DNA from: Xanthobacteraceae bacterium
GTDB taxonomy: Bacteria; Pseudomonadota; Alphaproteobacteria; Rhizobiales; Xanthobacteraceae
Direction of reading: 5' to 3'
Assembly: GCA_019746355.1 (NCBI GenBank)
Contig: JAIESC010000198.1
Span: 1-37,204 of the forward strand
DNA length: 37,204 bases
Shown here: in pieces, positions 31,350 through 37,204 of the stretch
Layout of the letters: each line of letters begins with the position of its first letter
Numbering within the stretch: the first letter of the stretch is position 1
Notes under the pieces: generated by a model
What the model was told of the DNA's origin: nothing
What the model saw: the letters and a program-made list of their open reading frames with translations, nothing else
Database searches by the model: none
Made by a program: the position numbers and the translations under genes

Positions 31350-31490
31350 AGTTCCGCACGGAACATTTCGCGCGCCCACTGCGCGCCGCACTCAGGTCAC
31401 AATCACTCGGTGTAAGGCGCGCGGGCCGGGGGACCGCATGCATGCGTCAGGTTCCGGTTCGTTCCAACACCAGGACGGGGACCTTACGAG

Positions 31491-31724
31491 ATGCTGAAAA
31501 GCCTGCTTGCTGCTTCTTTGCTTGGCGCGATCACCACGGCGGCGGGCGCTGTGGACGTCAAGGATCTCGCGCCGTGCAAGCCTGCGGCGCAGCGCTACTG
31601 CGACCGCTCCGACACCAGCGCGTCGATGGCAAACCTGCTCAAGTGCGGCGCGACGCTCGCCTCGGTGAGCAGCCGCGTCGGCGAACCCTGCCGCGCGGTG
31701 CTGCGGCGCTACGGCCAGCTCTGA
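31491..31724 (+). CDS. Small secreted cysteine-repeat protein
   Basis: The 77-aa protein has a clear signal peptide (MLKSLLAASLLGAITTAAGA) followed by a mature chain of about 57 residues with four cysteines (APCKPAAQRYC, LLKCGATL, GEPCRAVL). The spacing resembles the bacterial cysteine-rich repeat of small periplasmic proteins in Bradyrhizobium relatives. A short GACGGGGAC site is upstream. The gap before it (31350-31490) holds only a small palindrome, GTTCCG-CA-CGGAAC at 31351-31364. Function unknown. Confidence 0.7.
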   Translation: MLKSLLAASLLGAITTAAGAVDVKDLAPCKPAAQRYCDRSDTSASMANLLKCGATLASVSSRVGEPCRAVLRRYGQL

Positions 31725-31753
31725 GGCTTAAAGCACAGCGCAGCTCTGCGTGC

Positions 31754-32080
31754 CTATCCCGCCTTGGCCATCGGCTGCGGCGACGATTGGCCGCCATCGC
31801 GACGACCGTCGCCCCGCGTCCTGGTGCCGCCGCGGGCTCCGTCGTCCCGCCGATCCCTGAGCTCTTGCGCCGTGGCCGCTGCCAGGGCCTGAAGTTCCAG
31901 CACGCCGAGACGCGCGATGTCTTCCACATCCTGCGTTCGCGAGGCCGCAAGCGTTTCGATCTCGGCGACGTGGCGCGCGGCGCGCGTGAGCGCGATATGC
32001 GCGTGGATCAGCGTGGCCAGCGGAACGCCGCCGAACGCCACGGCAAGGCACACTGACAACAGCAGCATTTCAGCAGACAT
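31754..32080 (-). CDS. Small membrane-anchored coiled-coil protein
   Basis: The 108-aa protein has one N-terminal membrane segment (about 4-24, EMLLLSVCLAVAFGGVPLATL), a predicted helical stretch (HAHIALTRAARHVAEIETLAASRTQDVEDIARLG, with LQALAAATAQEL after it) and a disordered Arg/Gly/Asp-rich tail (about 74-108, DDGARGGTRTRGDGRRDGG). An ATG at 32176 would place unlikely basic residues before the membrane segment, so I chose 32080. I do not recognise a family. It is convergent with the Cys-repeat gene. Confidence 0.6.
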   Translation of the reverse strand: MSAEMLLLSVCLAVAFGGVPLATLIHAHIALTRAARHVAEIETLAASRTQDVEDIARLGVLELQALAAATAQELRDRRDDGARGGTRTRGDGRRDGGQSSPQPMAKAG

Positions 32081-32323
32081 GACCCATCCCGACTTTTCTT
32101 GGTGGGCGGCAACGCGACGCGGCGGGGATCGTTCCGGCGCGCGGCGGAAGCTTTTGCCGTATGGCCGCTTCGACACGAATTTTCACGGCGCGCGAGTACC
32201 GGGAATCTGACGGTTATGAACGCCTTTTCGTCAGGTTTGACCCGGCGGATTGACGATGGATCAATCATTGCGCCGGTATCATCGACCCGAGGTATTGGGG
32301 TGCGATTCGCGCAGCGAGACACC

Positions 32324-32617
32324 ATGGTTTTCGGACGCCGACAGGTCGATTCCACCGGCACCGGCCGCTATCCGGGCAACAAGCGGCGGGCCGCGCGCGT
32401 CAAGTCGGGCGCGACCGCGTGGCTGCGGCTCGACGGCGGCTTCGCCATGCGGCCGTGCCGGCTTCTGGATGTGTCCGACACCGGCGTCCGCATCGCGGTC
32501 GATCCGGGGCAGCGCGTGCCGAACGATTTCGTCATCGTGCTCGCGCAGGGCGGCCAGGGTCGCCGCGCCCACGTCAAATGGCGCAACGCGACGCAGATCG
32601 GCGCGCAGTTCGTCTGA
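32324..32617 (+). CDS. PilZ-domain protein (candidate c-di-GMP receptor)
   Basis: The 97-aa single-domain protein has the two c-di-GMP-binding motifs in order: RxxxR as Arg21/Arg22 to Arg25 in [11 protein letters not shown], and DxSxxG as Asp49-Val-Ser51-Asp-Thr-Gly54 in [11 protein letters not shown]. The final GAQFV strand is typical of PilZ. With both motifs intact it should bind c-di-GMP and act on motility, exopolysaccharide or another target; the target is unknown. ATG 32324 is chosen because the frame upstream to 32099 is unlike the family. Cytosolic and single-gene. Confidence 0.82.
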   Translation: MVFGRRQVDSTGTGRYPGNKRRAARVKSGATAWLRLDGGFAMRPCRLLDVSDTGVRIAVDPGQRVPNDFVIVLAQGGQGRRAHVKWRNATQIGAQFV

Positions 32618-32634
32618 TCCGCTCTCTCAACACG

Positions 32635-32742
32635 GTCATTCCGGGGCGCTCGCGGAGCGAGCGAGCCCGGAATCCGGTCGCGGAAAAAGTCCCTACGGTA
32701 CTGGATTCCAGGCTCGCGCCTTTCGGCGCGCCCCGGAATGAC
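32635..32742. repeat. Palindromic element (GTCATTCCGGGGC family), copy 1
   Basis: The outer arms GTCATTCCGGGGCGC and GCGCCCCGGAATGAC enclose GAGCCCGGAATCC and GGATTCCAGGCTC. It is closely related to the copy at 33808-33913 on the other side of bioB and covers most of the PilZ-bioB gap. Confidence 0.85.
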
Positions 32743-32762
32743 CGCCGTGACACGCGCCCGCT

Positions 32763-32790
32763 TTTAAACCCATTGCCGCGCGTCTATGGT
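32763..32790 (+). promoter_or_regulatory. Possible promoter giving leaderless bioB mRNA
   Basis: TTTAAA (32763-32768), a 16-bp spacer and TATGGT (32785-32790) end 6 nt before the bioB ATG. There is no ribosome site between. The geometry is the same as at 25904-25916. The -35 is weak. Confidence 0.4.
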
Positions 32791-32796
32791 GCCCCC

Positions 32797-33786
32797 ATGT
32801 CGCTCGCTGAATCCCTGTCCCCCCGCGCCCCGCTCGGCCTCGTCCGCAACGACTGGACCCGCGAGGAGATCCGCGCCCTGTTTGCGCTCCCGTTCCCCGA
32901 TTTGATGTTCGAGGCGCAGCGCATCCACCGGGCGCATTTCGATCCGGGCGAAGTGCAGATCTCGACGCTGCTTTCGATCAAGACCGGCGGCTGCCCGGAG
33001 GACTGCGCCTATTGCCCGCAGAGCGCGAAGTACGACACCGGCGTCAAGGCCGAGAAGCTGATGAGCGTGCCGGCCGTGGTCGCCGAGGCGCGCGCCGCGA
33101 AGGCGGGCGGGGCAAGCCGGTTCTGCATGGGCGCGGCTTGGCGCGAGCCGAAGGACCGCGACGTCGAGAACGTCTGCGCCATGATCGAGGGCGTCAAGGC
33201 GCTCGGGCTCGAGACCTGCGCCACGCTCGGCATGCTGACGCCCGAGCAGGCGCAACGGCTGAAGCTGAGCGGCCTCGACTACTACAACCACAACCTCGAC
33301 ACCTCGCCCGAGTTCTACGGCGAGATCATCACCACCCGCACCTATAAGGACCGGCTCGACACGCTGGACGCGGTGCGCGAGGCCGGCATCCATGTCTGCT
33401 GCGGCGGCATCGTCGGCATGGGCGAGGGCACCGAGGACCGCGTCGGCATGATCGCCACGCTCGCAAGCCTGCCGGTGCATCCGGAAAGCGTGCCGATCAA
33501 CATGCTGGTGCAGGTCGAAGGCACGCCGCTGATGGGCGGGACCAAGCTCGATCCGCTGGAGTTCGTGCGCACCATTGCGGTGGCGCGCATCGCCATGCCG
33601 AAGTCGGTGGTGCGGCTCTCGGCCGGCCGCGAGGACATGAGCGAGGAGACCCAGGCGCTGTGCTTCCTCGCCGGCGCGAACTCGATCTTCTATGGGCCGA
33701 AGCTCCTGACCACGCCGAATCCCGGCCGCGACCGTGACATGGCGCTGCTCGACAAGCTCGGCCTGCGGCCGATGGAGCGCTCGTAG
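32797..33786 (+). CDS. bioB: Biotin synthase
   Basis: The 329-aa radical-SAM enzyme inserts sulfur into dethiobiotin. The 4Fe-4S/SAM site is Cys66, Cys70 and Cys73 in [13 protein letters not shown]. The 2Fe-2S sulfur-donor cluster ligands correspond to Cys110, Cys141, Cys201 and Arg273. Further family blocks are [21 protein letters not shown] and [16 protein letters not shown]. The length is normal. The ATG at 32797 lacks a Shine-Dalgarno and may be leaderless. No other bio gene is in the window. It sits alone between two related palindromic elements. Cytoplasmic. Confidence 0.97.
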   Translation: MSLAESLSPRAPLGLVRNDWTREEIRALFALPFPDLMFEAQRIHRAHFDPGEVQISTLLSIKTGGCPEDCAYCPQSAKYDTGVKAEKLMSVPAVVAEARAAKAGGASRFCMGAAWREPKDRDVENVCAMIEGVKALGLETCATLGMLTPEQAQRLKLSGLDYYNHNLDTSPEFYGEIITTRTYKDRLDTLDAVREAGIHVCCGGIVGMGEGTEDRVGMIATLASLPVHPESVPINMLVQVEGTPLMGGTKLDPLEFVRTIAVARIAMPKSVVRLSAGREDMSEETQALCFLAGANSIFYGPKLLTTPNPGRDRDMALLDKLGLRPMERS

Positions 33787-33807
33787 AATGGTCGGGATCT
33801 CTCCCCG

Positions 33808-33913
33808 GTCATTCCGGGACGCCGCGAAGCGGCGGGCCCGGAATCCAGAGCCAAGAAAATCCCTGCTTGTCTGGATTCCGGGTTCGCGTGCTGCGCACGC
33901 GCCCCGGAATGAC
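33808..33913. repeat. Palindromic element (GTCATTCCGGGGC family), copy 2
   Basis: GTCATTCCGGGACGC...GGGCCCGGAATCC and GGATTCCGGGTTCG...GCGCCCCGGAATGAC mirror the copy at 32635-32742. It lies between bioB and ppa, close to the ppa ribosome site. Confidence 0.85.
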
Positions 33914-33930
33914 AGCAGGGCGAGGCGCTG

Positions 33931-34533
33931 ATGGACCCGCGCGCGATCACCGCCGGCCGCAATCCGCCGAAGGACATCAACGTCATCATCGAAATTCCGC
34001 TCGGCGGCGCGCCGGTCAAGTACGAGCTGGACAAGACCTCCGGCGCGCTATCGGTCGACCGCTTCCTGCACACCGCGATGTTCTACCCCGGCAACTACGG
34101 CTTCATCCCGCAGACGCTCTCGCTCGATGGCGATCCGTGCGATGTCCTCGTGATCAGCCAGGTGCCGGTGGTCTCCGGCGCGGTGATCCGCTGCCGTCCG
34201 GTCGGCGCGCTCATGATGAAGGACGAGGCCGGCGTCGACGAGAAGATCATCGCCGTGCCGGTCGACCAGCTCGCGCCGTTCTACTCCAACATCCGCAGCT
34301 ATCGCGACCTGCCGAAGATCATGTGCGAGCAGATCGCGCATTTCTTCCAGCACTACAAGGATCTGGAAAAGGGCAAATGGGTCACCATCGTGCGCTGGCT
34401 CGATGTCGGCGGCGCGGAGCGGCTGGTGCGCGAGGCGATCGCGCGCGCGGCGTTCGGCGCGGTCAAGCCATCTGCCGCACGAGCCACAGCCCGGCGAAAA
34501 GCCCCCCGAGCGAAAGCACGACGGAGCCGATGA
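33931..34533 (+). CDS. ppa: Inorganic pyrophosphatase, family I, with basic C-terminal tail
   Basis: The 200-aa protein hydrolyses pyrophosphate in the cytoplasm, pulling biosynthetic reactions forward. Metal and substrate residues are in DGDPCDVLV (Asp66, Asp68, Asp71) and [14 protein letters not shown] (Asp98 and Asp103 region), with [10 protein letters not shown] and [14 protein letters not shown] also typical. The family usually ends near residue 178. Here residues about 179-200 form an extra Arg/Lys/Ala tail ([20 protein letters not shown]), encoded in the 71 bp that overlap the convergent crcB gene. The ATG has GGGCGAGG upstream. Fluoride is a classic inhibitor of this enzyme, which gives meaning to the neighbouring fluoride exporter. 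Confidence 0.96.
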   Translation: MDPRAITAGRNPPKDINVIIEIPLGGAPVKYELDKTSGALSVDRFLHTAMFYPGNYGFIPQTLSLDGDPCDVLVISQVPVVSGAVIRCRPVGALMMKDEAGVDEKIIAVPVDQLAPFYSNIRSYRDLPKIMCEQIAHFFQHYKDLEKGKWVTIVRWLDVGGAERLVREAIARAAFGAVKPSAARATARRKAPRAKARRSR

Positions 34534-34876
34534 CGTAGACCGCCGCGTGCCCGAGCTGGCCCCGCTCGTAGAGCAGCGCCGCATCGAGCGAGAAGGCGGA
34601 GAACGTCGTGTAGCCGCCCAGTACGCCGGTGGTGAGAAACAGCCGCCAGTGCTGCGAGGCGTCGCCCTTGAAGGCGAAGAAGGCGGCGGCGAGCCCCATG
34701 ATCAGCGAGCCGGTGATGTTGATGAACATCGTCGCATGGGGAAAATCCGGTCCGAGCAGCCGCAGTCCTGCGAGGTTGAGGCCGTGACGAATTGCGGCAC
34801 CGAGGCCGCCGCCCAGAAACACGATGGCGAAGCCCGCCACCACATTCGAGGCAAAAAAACTCATCAGCAAACTCAT
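34463..34876 (-). CDS. crcB: Fluoride ion exporter CrcB/Fluc
   Basis: The 137-aa inner-membrane protein has four hydrophobic segments and works as a dual-topology dimeric fluoride channel. Signatures are [14 protein letters not shown] (21-34), [11 protein letters not shown] (51-61) and [15 protein letters not shown] (84-98) with the conserved Phe and Thr residues of the fluoride path. I chose ATG 34876, with AAAGGAC about 10 nt upstream; an upstream frame to 34978 would start inside the riboswitch. A fluoride riboswitch and terminator control it. Its 3' end overlaps ppa on the other strand. Confidence 0.96.
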   Translation of the reverse strand: MSLLMSFFASNVVAGFAIVFLGGGLGAAIRHGLNLAGLRLLGPDFPHATMFINITGSLIMGLAAAFFAFKGDASQHWRLFLTTGVLGGYTTFSAFSLDAALLYERGQLGHAAVYVIGSVVLSLGGLFAGLWLVRQMA

Positions 34877-34910
34877 GGGCTGTTGTCCTTTCATCGTCGG
34901 ACAGGGCAAC

Positions 34911-34933
34911 AAAAAAAGCCGCCCTGCGGCGGC
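34911..34933 (-). terminator. Riboswitch expression-platform terminator of crcB
   Basis: On the minus strand GCCGCC-GCAG-GGCGGC is followed directly by seven T. It lies between the aptamer and the crcB start, as expected for a switch that terminates without fluoride and reads through with it. Confidence 0.88.
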
Positions 34934-34965
34934 CTGCGGGCAGAGTCCCACCGCCAAGGTTTCAG

Positions 34966-35042
34966 CGGTAGGAGTCATCGGCGCCGGCGAACCTGGAGTG
35001 TGCGCTCGCCGGGGCGGTTATCGGGAGAACCCCATTCCCATC
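34966..35042 (-). ncRNA. Fluoride riboswitch (crcB motif)
   Basis: On the minus strand the RNA shows the crcB-motif order: GGGA-ATGGGGTTC-TCCC (P1), then the conserved AACCGCC, a variable P3 stem of CCGGCGA and TCGCCGG arms, and the conserved end GATGACTCCTAC. It is directly upstream of the terminator and of a CrcB-type exporter, its standard target. Fluoride binding should favour read-through and raise crcB expression. Confidence 0.93.
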
Positions 35043-35048
35043 GTGACC

Positions 35049-35077
35049 AAGCTAATGGCGCGACAACGGCCGGTCAA
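35049..35077 (-). promoter_or_regulatory. Promoter of the fluoride riboswitch/crcB transcript
   Basis: On the minus strand TTGACC (35077-35072), a 17-bp spacer and TAGCTT (35054-35049) lie just before the aptamer, so transcription would begin a few bases upstream of P1. Confidence 0.6.
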
Positions 35078-35141
35078 CGGCGCCTTTTTTGCACGATTGC
35101 TCGAGCGCTTTCCAGTTGGTTTGCACCAACCGATCGACGTC

Positions 35142-35200
35142 ATGGCCGGGCATAGCCGTCCGAAGGACGGCGTCGCTTCGCTCGCCTATGTCCCGGCCAT
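35142..35200. repeat. Palindromic element related to the one at 5363-5462
   Basis: The outer arms ATGGCCGGG and CCCGGCCAT enclose CATAGCCGTCCGAAGGACGG and CGTCGC. Read inverted, its core matches the GACGCCGTCC...GGACGGCTATG core of the 5.4-kb element. Between it and the promoter at 35049-35077 there is only a small GTTGGT-TTGC-ACCAAC hairpin (35115-35130). Confidence 0.7.
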
Positions 35201-35225
35201 CCATACGGGCAGCCATGCGGTGAGG

Positions 35226-35522
35226 TATTCAAATCGCGATTTGCTGATACGCCTCGCGGCACGGCATCGCCTGCCGTCCCTGTTTGCCGACCCTCTGTTC
35301 GCGGAGAGCGGAGCGCTGCTGTCGTAGGGCACCGACCAGGTTGAGATGCTTCTGGGGGCCGCGTCTTACGTCGATCAGATCTTGAAGGGATCGAAGCCGG
35401 CGGAGATGCCGGTTCAGTTGCCGACGAAGTTCATTTTCATCATCAATCTCAAGTCCGCAGAGGCCATCGGCCTGACCGTCCCGCCTGCCATGCTCGCCCG
35501 GGCGGACAAGGTTATTGAATAG
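35226..35522 (+). pseudogene. Decayed ABC-type substrate-binding protein gene (C-terminal remnant)
   Basis: The frame reads NRDLLIRLAARHRLPSLFADPLFAESGALLS, then a TAG at 35325-35327, then GTDQVEMLLGAASYVDQILKG and so on to ARADKVIE and a second TAG at 35520-35522. Both halves together match the C-terminal third of the ABC_sub_bind (COG2984-like) periplasmic proteins, whose usual text here is ...GGLMSYGTD...; the Tyr codon has become TAG. Nothing recognisable of the N-terminal two thirds, nor a signal peptide, lies upstream. An inactive remnant is the best reading. Expression of the 58-residue 3' frame (from the ATG at 35346) is possible but has no evidence. Confidence 0.75.
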
Positions 35523-35595
35523 ATGGCGGATGTCGGCTTGTCGGCACCCCGTAGCCGACATCGCTTGGCCCCTGCCAATGTGCCCGTGCCGGCAG

Positions 35596-35622
35596 AAAAA
35601 AAGCCCCGCATTTGCGCGGGGC
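35596..35622 (-). terminator. Rho-independent terminator of the cold-shock gene
   Basis: On the minus strand GCCCCGC-GCAAAT-GCGGGGC is followed by a run of T (the A-run at 35596-35602 on the plus strand). It lies 29 bp after the cold-shock stop codon. Confidence 0.87.
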
Positions 35623-35650
35623 CTCTACCACCAGGCGGATGGTAGGAAAA

Positions 35651-35854
35651 TTACTTGACCTTCAGGTTCTCGGCCGATTCCTTGCCGCGATTTGCCACGA
35701 CTTCATATTCGACCTTGGCCCCCTCGTTGAGGGTGCTGAGGCCTGCACGCTCGACTGCCGAGATGTGCACGAATACGTCTTTGCCGCCGCCTTGCGGCTG
35801 GATGAACCCATAGCCTTTGGTCGGGTTGAACCACTTCACAGTGCCTGTCGCCAC
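35651..35854 (-). CDS. cspA: Cold-shock protein, CspA family
   Basis: The 67-aa single OB-fold protein binds single-stranded RNA/DNA. RNP1 is KGYGFIQP and RNP2 is VFVHISA; the start VATGTVKWFNPTKGYGF is canonical. I chose GTG 35854, with GAGGAGAT 6 nt upstream, over an ATG at 35878 that would add eight residues unlike the family. The leader (35855 to about 35935) contains a CTCCC-N8-GGGAG hairpin at 35872-35889 that would hold the region near the ribosome site. The whole 35855-36124 gap holds nothing else I can name. Cytoplasmic; whether it is cold-induced cannot be told. Confidence 0.95.
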   Translation of the reverse strand: MATGTVKWFNPTKGYGFIQPQGGGKDVFVHISAVERAGLSTLNEGAKVEYEVVANRGKESAENLKVK

Positions 35855-36124
35855 GTAGATCTCCTCAAGAACTCCCACCTGTTCGGGAGCATATCCTCAT
35901 AGCATAAATCTTATGTCTGGGGGCCGAAACAAGAAAGTTGCCGTGCGGGGCAGTTCGGCACCGGCTTCTTTCAGTTGAGCCACTGACGTCACGGCGGTTT
36001 CCGGGTGCCCGCTTTTTCTGCCGCCAGGGAGCAATGCGGACGCAACTGATTGATGAGCACGTGCCCAGGCCTGATCCCGCTCGAGCCTTGCCGGACCCTG
36101 GCGGAAAGCGCCAAATGTCCGCCG

Positions 36125-36754
36125 ATGCCGTTCTTCGATCCGACCCCGCTGCTCACGGTCCCCGTCGTTCCGGTGCTGACCATCGAGCGCGCCGGTGACG
36201 CCGTTCCGCTCGCGCGGGCGCTGCTGGCCGGTGGGCTGCCGGTCATCGAGGTGACGCTGCGGACGCCGGCTGCGCTCGACGCGGTGCGCGCCATCGCGGC
36301 CGAGGTGCCGGACGTCATCCTCGGTGCCGGCACCGTGACGAAGCCCGCCGACGCGACGCAGGCGATCGAAGCCGGTGCGGATTTTCTCGTCAGCCCCGGC
36401 ACGCCTGCCGTCCTGGCGGAGGCGCTGCGCGGGGCAGGCGTGCCCGCGATCCCCGGCTGCGCGACCGTGACCGAGGCGATGACGCTTGCCGCGATGGACT
36501 TCCCGGTGCTGAAGTTCTTTCCTGCGGAACAGTCGGGCGGTGTGCGCTGGCTGAAAGCGGTGGCCGAGCCACTGTCGCAGATCAAGTTCTGCCCGACCGG
36601 CGGCATCAACGGCGACAATGCTGCCTCATACCTTGCGTTGCCCAACGTGATTGCGGTCGGCGGCTCATGGGTCGCGCCGCCGCCGGCGATTGCCGCCGGC
36701 GATTTCGAAGGGATCGCCGCGCGCGCCCGCGCCGCCGCAGCGCTCCGGACATGA
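36125..36754 (+). CDS. eda: 2-keto-3-deoxy-6-phosphogluconate aldolase (KDPG/KHG aldolase)
   Basis: The 209-aa class I aldolase cleaves KDPG to pyruvate and glyceraldehyde 3-phosphate in the Entner-Doudoroff pathway. The Schiff-base lysine is Lys130 in VLKFFPAEQSGG. The catalytic base is Glu42 in VIEVTLRTPAAL, and the phosphate/substrate loops are GAGTVTKPADA, SPGTPAVL, GCATVTE and CPTGGINGDN. A trimeric cytosolic enzyme. No edd or zwf gene is adjacent, so it may work alone or on KHG. The ATG at 36125 gives the standard N-terminus; its ribosome site is weak. Confidence 0.95.
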   Translation: MPFFDPTPLLTVPVVPVLTIERAGDAVPLARALLAGGLPVIEVTLRTPAALDAVRAIAAEVPDVILGAGTVTKPADATQAIEAGADFLVSPGTPAVLAEALRGAGVPAIPGCATVTEAMTLAAMDFPVLKFFPAEQSGGVRWLKAVAEPLSQIKFCPTGGINGDNAASYLALPNVIAVGGSWVAPPPAIAAGDFEGIAARARAAAALRT

Positions 36755-36787
36755 GCGACTTGCAAGCCGCGTAGCCAAGTGCTTTGG

Positions 36788-37204
36788 ATGCGGCACTTGC
36801 ACCAGCCGCAGGTCCGATTGCCGCCCGAAGCTCCCCTTCAGCGCCGCCCGCGCAAAGCATTCGACTGGTCTTCCGCGACGGTCGCGGTGGCGGTCGCCGG
36901 CTCCGCGGCCTGGGTTTACTGGCGCGACGGCCGGGCCCGGTTCCTCGAGATCCTCGTCAGCGACCTCTATCTCTTCGTCGACATCCTGCCCAAGGTGCTG
37001 GCGGCCTGCCTGATCGCGTCGTTCGTCGCCGTGCTGATGCCGCGCGCGGCGGTGCAGCGCTGGGTCGGCGGCGAATCCGGCGTGCTGGGTGTTCTCATCG
37101 CCACGCTCGCCGGCGTGATCTGCCCGGGCGGGCCGATCACGATCTTTCCGGTCGCCGCGGCTTTCGTTGCCATCGGCGCAGACCTCGGCGCGGCGGTCGC
37201 GTTA
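36788..37204 (+). CDS. Permease of the YraQ/UPF0718 type, N-terminal part (3' cut by window edge)
   Basis: The open frame runs from the ATG at 36788 to the window end (139 codons). After a cytosolic basic start (QVRLPPEAPLQRRPRKAFDW) it shows hydrophobic segments ATVAVAVAGSAAWVYW, LYLFVDILPKVLAACLIASFVAVLM and VLGVLIATLAGVICPGGP. The pattern DILPKVLAACLIASF then GVLIATLAGVICPGGPITIFPVAA is that of YraQ/ArsP_1-like permeases, polytopic inner-membrane proteins of mostly unknown substrate. The start is uncertain, since no good ribosome site is seen. The gene lies just after eda but a shared function is not implied. Confidence 0.7.
   Translation, partial: MRHLHQPQVRLPPEAPLQRRPRKAFDWSSATVAVAVAGSAAWVYWRDGRARFLEILVSDLYLFVDILPKVLAACLIASFVAVLMPRAAVQRWVGGESGVLGVLIATLAGVICPGGPITIFPVAAAFVAIGADLGAAVAL

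Noticed and set aside
31351..31364. EcfG-type promoter in GTTCCGCACGGAAC before the Cys-repeat gene
   Set aside because: GGAAC is present but no CGTT lies 16-17 bp downstream; only the small palindrome itself can be stated.
32635..33913. bioB as a composite transposon
   Set aside because: The flanking palindromes carry no transposase and belong to a common intergenic family; no target-site duplication was seen.
35895..35935. A defined sigma-70 promoter for the cold-shock gene
   Set aside because: Several weak -10 candidates (TATGCT, ATTTAT) exist with poor -35 partners, so no single choice is supported.
1..37204. tRNA, rRNA, prophage or insertion-sequence genes
   Set aside because: I read both strands for cloverleaf cores, ribosomal RNA text, and transposase or integrase motifs and found none.

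Overview
The window is high-GC DNA from an alphaproteobacterium, most likely Hyphomicrobiales near Bradyrhizobium, Rhodopseudomonas or Pseudolabrys. I infer this from the GC-rich coding bias, the abundance of tripartite-tricarboxylate (Bug/TctC) binding proteins, Omp25-like porins, a dimeric NAD-linked formate dehydrogenase with fused small subunits, and many intergenic palindromes of the kind scattered through these genomes. No tRNA, rRNA, CRISPR array, insertion sequence or phage gene was found.

Region 1 (1-5.8 kb) is a C1 block: the 3' end of an oxalyl-CoA decarboxylase gene, formyl-CoA transferase (frc) with an odd lysine-rich N-terminal extension, a stand-alone 10-formyl-THF hydrolase/formyltransferase domain, formate-THF ligase (fhs), a Nu-class GST and a small acidic protein. 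Oxalate would pass through oxalyl-CoA and formyl-CoA to formate, then to 10-formyl-THF, or to CO2 through the formate dehydrogenase encoded at 15.8-20.3 kb. A divergent LysR gene and a perfect palindrome sit just upstream of that dehydrogenase.

Region 2 (5.9-14.6 kb) is accessory metabolism: a YcaC-like hydrolase, a pirin with a divergent LysR regulator, a class A beta-lactamase, a three-gene set (GlcG-like protein, Gfo/Idh/MocA oxidoreductase, Bug binding protein), and an outer-membrane protein made of three tandem Omp25-like barrels.

Region 3 (20.5-31.7 kb) follows the formate dehydrogenase. It starts with a His-rich one-TM protein, then a second Gfo/Idh/MocA protein and a second Bug protein. 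Next come two paralogous two-gene modules, each an FrdA/KstD-type flavoprotein followed by a two-domain beta-sandwich protein; one flavoprotein carries a Tat signal and the other does not. Between the modules lie small membrane proteins, an orphan Imm53-like immunity protein whose start is preceded by a 16-bp tandem repeat, and a DUF3297 protein. A third flavoprotein (TcuA-like) follows. The paired flavoprotein/beta-sandwich modules are the best candidate here for an undescribed system.

Region 4 (31.7-37.2 kb) is mostly housekeeping: a small membrane protein, a PilZ protein, biotin synthase between two copies of one palindromic element, inorganic pyrophosphatase overlapping tail to tail with a fluoride-riboswitch-controlled crcB, a decayed ABC-type binding-protein gene, a cold-shock protein, KDPG aldolase and the start of a permease gene.
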